The notes beneath the pieces were generated by a model. That model was not told the origin of the DNA and searched no databases. It saw only the letters and a list, made by a program, of their open reading frames with translations. The translations under genes were made by a program, and so were the position numbers. This document shows, piece by piece, positions 57,301 to 64,000 of a stretch of DNA of 64,000 bases (position 1 is its first letter; each line of letters opens with the position of its first letter). This DNA is from Struthio camelus (Eukaryota; Chordata; Aves; Struthioniformes; Struthionidae). The stretch covers positions 37,774,911 through 37,838,910 of the forward strand of contig NC_090942.1 of assembly GCF_040807025.1 (NCBI RefSeq), written 5' to 3'.

Positions 57301-60300
57301 AGATATCAACTTTATTTAATCAATAAAGTCTTCCCAAAAAGTTCTATGAGAAGAAATGAACACTTAAAAGGAAACAAAGCAGATGTAAAATTTAAATTAA
57401 ATATACACAATCCATTCCAGAACAAACACACGAAATATTCTAACGTTACTATACACTAGTAAGAGACAAAAGCAAAAGAACTCACAGCAGAGAGAAAGAA
57501 ATTGGAGAGAACTATGAATTTATCTGAAAACAATGACTCAAAGCTAAGAAGCGCAGGAATAGGGAGAAGCCTATACTGCCTGAATATAGAAGATGAATAT
57601 AACTACAAGGTAGCTTTAAAATACTAATAAGGATGCGGTACAGGATTTCCAATACATACTAAAAAAGCAGAATCCCATGATTAAAAAAAGCAAATCTTGC
57701 AAAAATAACTAACAGGAGGCTGAGAACTGAAGTCATTGGTAGATGTGGCTTGTCTTGTAGGGAAAAAAAAAAAAAACAAAAGTAACGTGGTTCCCAGCAA
57801 TGGATTTAACTTCTTAGCAAAGATACAGAAAACCACTAGAAAGGAACCATTTTCAAGTAATTCAAGCACATTACGAGGACATTTTGAAATAAAATAGTAA
57901 TAGAAAAGCTCCGCTATTTTTTTTTTTTTTTTTACATGAGCCCTTACTTAGTCATTATCTAGAAAACTGCAGGTTACGCATATCCAAGTACTGGATGACA
58001 TACTAAGGAGAGCAGTTGATGTGTTAATAACGTTGGGGAACAGATCTACAAGGAAAGGCCCCAAATGTGCTGAAGGGAAAAAACAAAGTGTTATGGTCTC
58101 TGAAACACCACTGAACTTTATTAATAATACTGGTCTGGCTTTTTATGATCTTATCTCCATCAAAATAGTACCTTCAAGCCCACCATACGTTTGTATCCTG
58201 TATACCAAATTGTGGCTGAACTGACCAGGAGCAAAGCCATTTGCTGAAATTTTAGTAGAATTTGTCAATACTTAGTAAATATTAACTTCTAATTTTATAA
58301 TTAAATTGCTTATCAGATCTTAGCTTATGGTGTAGTTTTGTTACTTATGACAAGGGCAGGTAAGTGAAGTCCTCTACAAAAATAAATAGCCACAGGAATC
58401 TACTTATGATCACGTCGTCAAGAGGAAGTCAAGTCTCAGACTGGCTGAACAGGTATCCCCAAGTTTCCTGCATGTGCCCGTGAGCTACTGCACAGGTCAC
58501 TAGGTGGCTTGGCTCTCAGCAGGAACGAGGAGTAGTCAGAACTGGAATTTCCTACGCTCAAATTAGCGTTAACCAAGAACACATCCACATACTGGTGCGA
58601 AGAGATAGGCAAGCTCATCTACAGCACCCTGCGAACTGACTCCTGAAGAGGGCTCCAATCTGTGAAATACTTAATAAAACTAGAAGTGCTCCTAAAATTC
58701 TAGTGATAATTATGAACTTGCAGTATGCATACCTGGATACAGGTGCACCTGCTTCTTCCTGACCCAGGACATAGATACGTACTGTGCTGTAGTCCTACTT
58801 TATTTGGGATGATACATATTTACATGGGGAGGTGATCCATATAATCACTTTACTACAAAGAGAAGCATGTGGCTCCTTATGATTGGATTTTTTTTTTTGG
58901 ATGTCTTCCAAATTCTCTGGGAAATATGTTTATTTTGTTTATCTGTTTTGACTCAACCTAAATAACAAAATTCTTTCAGGTTGCTGCTTATAAACACAAC
59001 AACATTGCAGCCAAACAAATATTCATACAAATGGCAAAGTCTTTTGAATGAAATGAAGAGAAAGGAGTGTTTTTAAGAGGTCTACAATCTTTATAAACCA
59101 ACAAAGACGAGCACAACAAAAAAGTAAATCAAGGCTGTGATACCAAGAAGCTCTTTATCAAGATCTCTACTTTCGGAAACCTCTAATCCATCTAGTTTAG
59201 AATAAACACCTGCCCATAAAATAACTGAGTGGTTACACTTCAGTTAGCTGTGGGGACAGTCGTGCTGGAGGTGCTCAAAAGTACAGAGCCAAAATGAGTC
59301 TTGTCTAGACTGATCTGAGTTTGCTACAAATTAAGTTGGTCATGCTAGCAGTGCAGCAGTGGAAGTATGAGAAAAAAATAACTAAGTAGTGTGCTGGCCT
59401 CCAAGCTACTTATGTGGGTATATCTATAAAAAAGCTTACTTCAGCGTGCGCAACAGTCAGGGGCCACTCCTGGCAAGCACTCTTAACACAAAGGCTCTAA
59501 CAATTCACTCAGTAGACAGAAACTCCTCTGTAGTAATAATATCAATCTATCTGCAGCATCAAGTCTTCAGTCTGGAATTACTTTCTTAAGAATTCACAAG
59601 AGTCGGGGAGAGCATACAGTGGCTTCTTCCCTTTGCTGCAGCAGCCATAAGAGTTATTTTTTTTTACATACGGGATCACCCTTCTCCTCTTTCATGTTGC
59701 TTTGTGATTAGTAGATTGTCTGTTGGCTGCTGGGTGTCTGGAAATAGTACTATACTTTTCAAACAAGCTGAAGAAGAGATAAAAGGGAAAAGATTAAAAA
59801 TACATGGGGAATTTTTTGGCAAATACACGAGAGAGTAGCAAAATAAAGAGACTAGCACAAATGCAAATTTCTGACATTCCTGACGGGAATTTTTACTTGA
59901 CGTGTTCTGCAGTCGGAATGAGATATTCAGGGAAAGACTTCTCCAGACAGCGCAGATGAGTCTACTCTCTATAACAAGAGGTCTAGATCAAAAAATACCG
60001 CCTAGAATCAGAATTATTTTGCTTCCACAAATCTATGCCTTTATTTCTGAACCTATCTTCTTAAGAAGAGACATGAAAATTGCAGTAAATCCTGATGTGA
60101 AGTGCAGCACCGCTGAAGGTTCTCCATCCTCTAATGGTGCTCTCACGCTGTGCTAATTGTTAATATAGCAGCACAGATGTTCAGCAGGGGATGTGTCAAT
60201 GTAAGCAATTGTCATGAAACATCTCTATCACAGTTCCTCTATTTCCTACACTCGGCGGAAAAAAAGTATTGTGAACATACCACGTTACAGATCATGAAGA

Positions 60301-63239
60301 CTGTTGCTTCTCTTTGTCTACAGAGAAAATTCACAGGTGCTGCCTGAACAGATAACAGTTCAGTTATCTGACCAATGAGACAATAAATATTATGTAAGAG
60401 AATGAGAGAGAGTTTCAGTTTCATGCACACACTGTGGTTTATTTGCCAAGCCAGCCACATATTTCCTGTGTGATCGGGAAAGTTATTTAATCTATTCTGA
60501 GTCATCCTCAGTTGTAAAATAAGCATGAAGAGTATGGGAGCCGCAGATAACTTTTTGTGAATGTCATATATCTGTTAGTCTTCTGTTACCCTGTTAGCTC
60601 TATCAAAAAATTAATTCAAGCAGTGGACAACAGTGCTTTCTCAGAAAAGATGCTAACAGGTTCAGCTGATTCACTTAGTGGTATTCAAAAGGACAACACA
60701 AAAAAAGCTATGAATCAGCTTGGATGAGATTCAAGCAGGAGAGAAGGTAAAACAAGTCCATTCGCTGTATACACAGGAGTCATAAAAGCATCTAAGTCTC
60801 CAGTTGAGAGATTTAGATGTAGCACTTGAAGTAATTGTGCTGTAATCTAATAGGGAATCATTGCTCAGTATCTGATACATGTCATAGAGCTGGGCATCTG
60901 CTACGTAAAATTTCTGTCAGTGACCTTAATGTGAGATTAATTACTGATAGTTTGCAAATGACCAAGAAGATGATTCATTGACAGCAGCTGGGATTGCTCT
61001 TGTAGTTGATTTAAAAAAAAAAAAGTGAACTAAAAATGCAAACATGCACTTGTACTAACATGTAAATATACACTAATACCTAACTGAAAAGGAACACAGG
61101 CTAAACGCACAAGGGGAGTTCATGCTGGAATATTACATTTTGTAGAAATCCCTGAGGTGCTGGTAAATACAAATCTTCAATGCAGCCACGTCCAAAAGCA
61201 ATGAGGGCTCATCCTGGATAAAAAAGATAAAAATAAAACCAGGTACTAGTGGGAGGGTTATTAACCCTCTGCTTTTACCAACTTGTGGCCAGAAGAGTAC
61301 TCTTCCCCAAGTTCTTGGGCTCATAATTTAAGAAGATGCCTATGACATGCTCACATAGTAAAGGGTGTCTACCAGGCTTGTTTGTGCTTGCACAGACCAA
61401 TGCAATCCATGTATATTTTTTAAATGAAGGATTACAGGGAGGAATTTTTTTAATTAAGCTGTGCCTCACACTTTCTCTCTTTCAAACTAATATCTGTCTT
61501 TTGATATTAGTATCTGTTTTTAATCCACTTCACAGCAAAACTCTTTCCATCCTGTCTCTTAACTCTGCAGGCAGAAAACATCTGAGACACTTGTAAACTT
61601 CTTTACTTGACCGCGCAATTGATGGTATTTCATATCCCGAAGTGCATTTAGTATTGTTTCCATGTATAGATGCATATTAGTTACAGAAGGGTATTGAAGT
61701 ACAACGGGATGAGGAACTCGGAGGAAAAAAAAACCAGTTCTTCCAAGCAGTCTCAGCCCAATTCTATTACTACAGCAAAATTTGATAGTTTTGCTTCTGA
61801 GTACAATGGCAACAGAACCACGTTCCCATAGTCAAAGTCGGAATCTGTATGCCTATTAGGATGGATTATAGCTACGAGCAGATACCTGAAATTAACACAG
61901 CTAAGTGCTACACCATTTTTAACATAAAGAAAAGGACTGATGCACATCATATGAACATGAACAGTGGTTCCAAGAGATAATTGAATGAATCATAGTAAGT
62001 CTCATGATCATTTTTGTTGCTAATTAGGGTCATAAAGTACTGTGAATGATTCCAGTCACTCAGTGTTCATCACAAAATAACATATAATTTAATAATAAAG
62101 CAAACAACAATATAATAACCATAGCTGTTAAGCTTTGTATTGCACTAACTAGCATTTCTAACATGCTAGTCAAAAACGTGCCCTCAGAAACATCCACACA
62201 AACTGTTGCACTTACTGACTCCAAAGTGACTTGAAATTAAATTGAGGCATTTAAAAAAAATAAAAAAAAATTAAAAAGAACAAATATAACAATAATGCAA
62301 AGGTTTACTATTTTACAGACTGACTAGGAGGAAGGAATTTCAAAATGAGATAAATTAAACAGACTCTCATGACGCTGCCAGGGAAAAGTTCAAACACCTG
62401 GTGGGGAGGGAAATCAATACTCAACAACTCCACAGATTTTAAGAAGCAAGAAGATGATCAAGTAATCCAATAAGAGTTTCTTCTCTGTTTTGTTCTTGGT
62501 AAAATTTTTCAATCTTCTCAAATTTTAGAGCTACCGACTATAGAAACTCAAAAGTGTTTTCAAATTCTCTGGGGTTATGGAATTACTACAGAATTATTCT
62601 GTGCTATAGCAGAAGAGTTATTGCAGTACAAAATTGACAACAGCTAGGCTATGGAGAAATAATTACTTCAATGAAGACCAAAATCTTTGTGAAATGTTAC
62701 CTGTTTGATGATGAACGGGATCCTCTACAAAGAGGCTCCAAGAAAGCATTCAATCGGTTTGGGACGGAAGCTTTTGGAGCGGCTGAGGTTACACAGGGAA
62801 CTTACAAAAACCTACAGCGACTGCCTGAAGATCTTAGGATTTTCATCTGCATCCCTGCTGTTGAAACATGGTTTAGGTAGATGAAAAGCATTTGGTTTTT
62901 AGGGGAACACTGTTGTATAGCTACCGTGAATAAGGTATCTCTGGAAAAATCTTCGCGTCCCTCCGCCCTGTTTTCATAAAGGTGCTCCCTCTGCATCTCT
63001 TACCAACTAAGAATTCAGTCCGACTTCTGCATGGAGAAAAGCATCGAAAAGCTGTGAGCACAAGAAGATCGCAAAGCATACAAGAGTTAAAGCCTGCAGA
63101 AAAAAGTGAAGTACTTCACAAAGAAAACGGAAGAGCCGGTTTCATAATTGTTAACCGCACTCAGTGCAGACCTTCCATCCAAAAACCAGAGGACTTTTCT
63201 AGCCCACCAGCAGCGCTGTCTATCTGCTGAAGAACACCT
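54301..63239. other. Intergenic region up to the CpG island, no gene seen
   Basis: AT-rich sequence without a recognised gene or RNA gene. It holds a nested inverted repeat at 55133-55225 and several homopolymers (T at about 57916, A at about 57762). Two open frames in the last part (62671-62880 and 62982-63230, + strand) have no recognisable family and lie upstream of the CpG island. Confidence 0.65.
55133..55225. repeat. Nested (two-step) inverted repeat, about 93 nt
   Basis: Outer arms aagaaaacca (55133-55142) and tggttttctt (55216-55225) pair exactly over 10 bp. Inner arms ctgtatgttct (55159-55169) and agaacatacag (55183-55193) pair exactly over 11 bp around a 13-nt loop, extended by about 4 weaker pairs. 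The result is a hairpin of pre-miRNA-like size, but with a large internal loop between stems. It may equally be the remnant of a short palindromic transposon. Confidence 0.75.
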
Positions 63240-63375
63240 GCACCGCTTACCTTCGGGGGGGGGGTCCTTACCCGAGACAACCGTGAGGTAGTTTTTACGA
63301 AATGCGGCGTTTTGAGCGAGATGCCCCGGCCGGGGCAGGGCCGGCGGCGGGTCCGCGCCAGCCCGCCGCCCTGTG

Positions 63376-63383
63376 ATGGCGGC
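63376..63383 (+). promoter_or_regulatory. YY1-type motif ATGGCGGC
   Basis: An exact match to the YY1 core in the CpG island, about 0.6 kb upstream of the MON2 ATG. In a GC-rich region this short motif may be fortuitous. Confidence 0.4.
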
Positions 63384-63772
63384 TCCCCTCGGCCCCAGCC
63401 ACCGCCCGGCCCCAGCCGTCTCCCACCCCGTCACCCGCGGCCGCTCCCCAACGGCGGCATCTCTTACGTGCTCTTTTCCGTAGAGCCGCGGGCGGCCGCG
63501 CTGCGCCCCGCTCCCTGCCGGCCCTCCCGCGGCCCGGGAGCCCTCCTCGCCCATCCCCACAGCCGGCCACAGCGGCGGTACCTGGCGCGCCGTGGTTTCG
63601 GCGGCCGGGAGCTCGTCTCCGGGCGGGGGCGGACGATACGCACTACCCGGCCTCGATCACGCCCCGCTGCCCGCGGTCCGGCTGCCCGGGACCCCGCCGA
63701 GCCCCGCCGCCGCCGCCGCTCTCCCCGCCCCGGGGCCGGCTGTGCGCAGGCCGGGCTGACGCGCGGCGCCCG

Positions 63773-63783
63773 GCATTGTGGGA
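63773..63783 (+). promoter_or_regulatory. ZNF143-like site (one mismatch)
   Basis: gcattgtggga differs by one base from the gcattctggga core of the ZNF143/SBS element found in many CpG-island promoters. It lies about 0.2 kb before the MON2 ATG and just upstream of the GC box. This is inferred from motif knowledge. Confidence 0.35.
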
Positions 63784-63788
63784 GCGGA

Positions 63789-63801
63789 GGGGCGGGGGCG
63801 G
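63789..63801 (+). promoter_or_regulatory. Tandem GC box (SP1-type)
   Basis: ggggcgggggcgg is a double SP1/KLF box close to where the MON2 transcription start would be expected, since no ATG occurs between it and the MON2 start codon. Confidence 0.6.
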
Positions 63802-63895
63802 CGGCGCGGGGGAGGGGCCGGGGCCGCGGTGACGGGTTCCGGTGCTGGGGCGCAGACGTGTCGGGCCGCGTCGGTGGGGCGAGAGGCGCTGTCGT

Positions 63896-63925
63896 CCCGT
63901 CCCGTCCCGTCCCGTCCCGTCCCGT
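63896..63925. repeat. CCCGT pentanucleotide repeat, six units
   Basis: Six perfect CCCGT units in the probable MON2 5' UTR, 60 nt before the ATG. On the minus strand the tract reads ggg runs separated by two bases (ac), a pattern able to form a G-quadruplex. The + strand C runs could form an i-motif. Confidence 0.93.
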
Positions 63926-63985
63926 CCGAGCAGCTCCCGCGTCCGCTCCGGTCGCGGCCTGGGGCCGGCCCGGCCCGGCGGCGCC

Positions 63986-64000
63986 ATGTCCGGGACCAGC
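63986..64000 (+). CDS. MON2: MON2 homologue, first five codons (cut by window end)
   Basis: MON2 is a large Arf-GEF-like scaffold (related to Sec7/BIG proteins, without the GEF domain) that works at the trans-Golgi and endosomes in membrane traffic and, in several animals, in Wntless recycling. Only MSGTS is visible. It matches the N-terminus I recall for vertebrate MON2. The ATG is in a fair Kozak setting (gcgccATGt), is the first ATG after the GC boxes, and has an in-frame TGA upstream at 63830-63832. MON2 directly follows USP15 on the same strand in human, which strengthens the call. The evidence from the five residues alone is weak. Confidence 0.82.

Larger units (their letters stand above)
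63270..64000. promoter_or_regulatory. MON2: CpG island promoter of MON2
   Basis: The sequence changes abruptly from AT-rich to very GC- and CpG-rich at about 63,270 and stays so to the window edge. There is no TATA box near the expected start. It carries GC boxes, a YY1-type ATGGCGGC at 63376-63383 and a ZNF143-like site. These are the marks of a housekeeping-type promoter, which fits MON2. Confidence 0.85.

Noticed and set aside
62671-63230. Two consecutive + strand frames (69 and 82 codons) just upstream of the CpG island
   Set aside because: I recognise neither. They lie before the promoter and have no clear splice sites joining them to MON2. Transcript data would be needed to revive them.
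63087-63987. Long antisense frames in the CpG island (157, 91 and 114 codons)
   Set aside because: GC-rich DNA has few stop codons, so long open frames are expected. Their Arg/Gly/Pro-rich composition is the usual artefact.

Overview
This is vertebrate nuclear DNA, almost certainly avian. It is AT-rich and poor in CpG apart from one sharp CpG island at the right edge. Its gene is spliced, with short exons in long introns. The clearest transposable elements are 5'-truncated, diverged CR1 LINE copies, the typical repeat of bird genomes. There are no bacterial genes, tRNAs, rRNAs or CRISPR arrays.

Left two thirds (1 to about 47,100, + strand): USP15, a ubiquitin-specific protease. Exons 1 and 2 lie upstream of the window. 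All 20 remaining coding exons (exons 3 to 22 in the human numbering) can be placed to the base. Every junction keeps the reading frame from 911 to the stop at 45,674..45,676. Together they encode 909 residues. If the missing exons add the usual 72, the full protein has 981, the same as the long human isoform as I remember it. In order the exons give the end of the DUSP domain, the first ubiquitin-like domain, the catalytic Cys box, the finger with a four-cysteine zinc ribbon, an insert with a second ubiquitin-like domain and an acidic Ser-rich linker, the catalytic His and Asp boxes, and an acidic tail. Exon 7 (84 nt) is an in-frame cassette. The last intron uses a GC donor instead of GT. Introns carry three antisense CR1 fragments and one likely ancient sauropsid repeat.

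Intergenic region (about 47,100 to 63,250): no gene that I can support. It holds a + strand L3/CR1-like ancient LINE relic (about 53,225 to 54,300), a 64-base ATT microsatellite, two notable inverted repeats and a local cluster of CpG dinucleotides.

Right edge (about 63,270 to 64,000): a dense CpG island with GC boxes and a 5' UTR carrying six CCCGT pentamers. It ends in an ATG opening with Met-Ser-Gly-Thr-Ser, the start of MON2, the known neighbour of USP15 in vertebrates. An in-frame stop upstream of this ATG with no ATG between supports the start. Splice-donor-like sites on the opposite strand hint at divergent transcription.

The two genes are syntenic neighbours, both linked to endosomal or signalling functions in the literature, but the sequence does not show that they act together. 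I did not find a new biological system. The points most worth a second look are the GC-AG intron, the cassette exon, the hairpins and the MON2 promoter/5' UTR.
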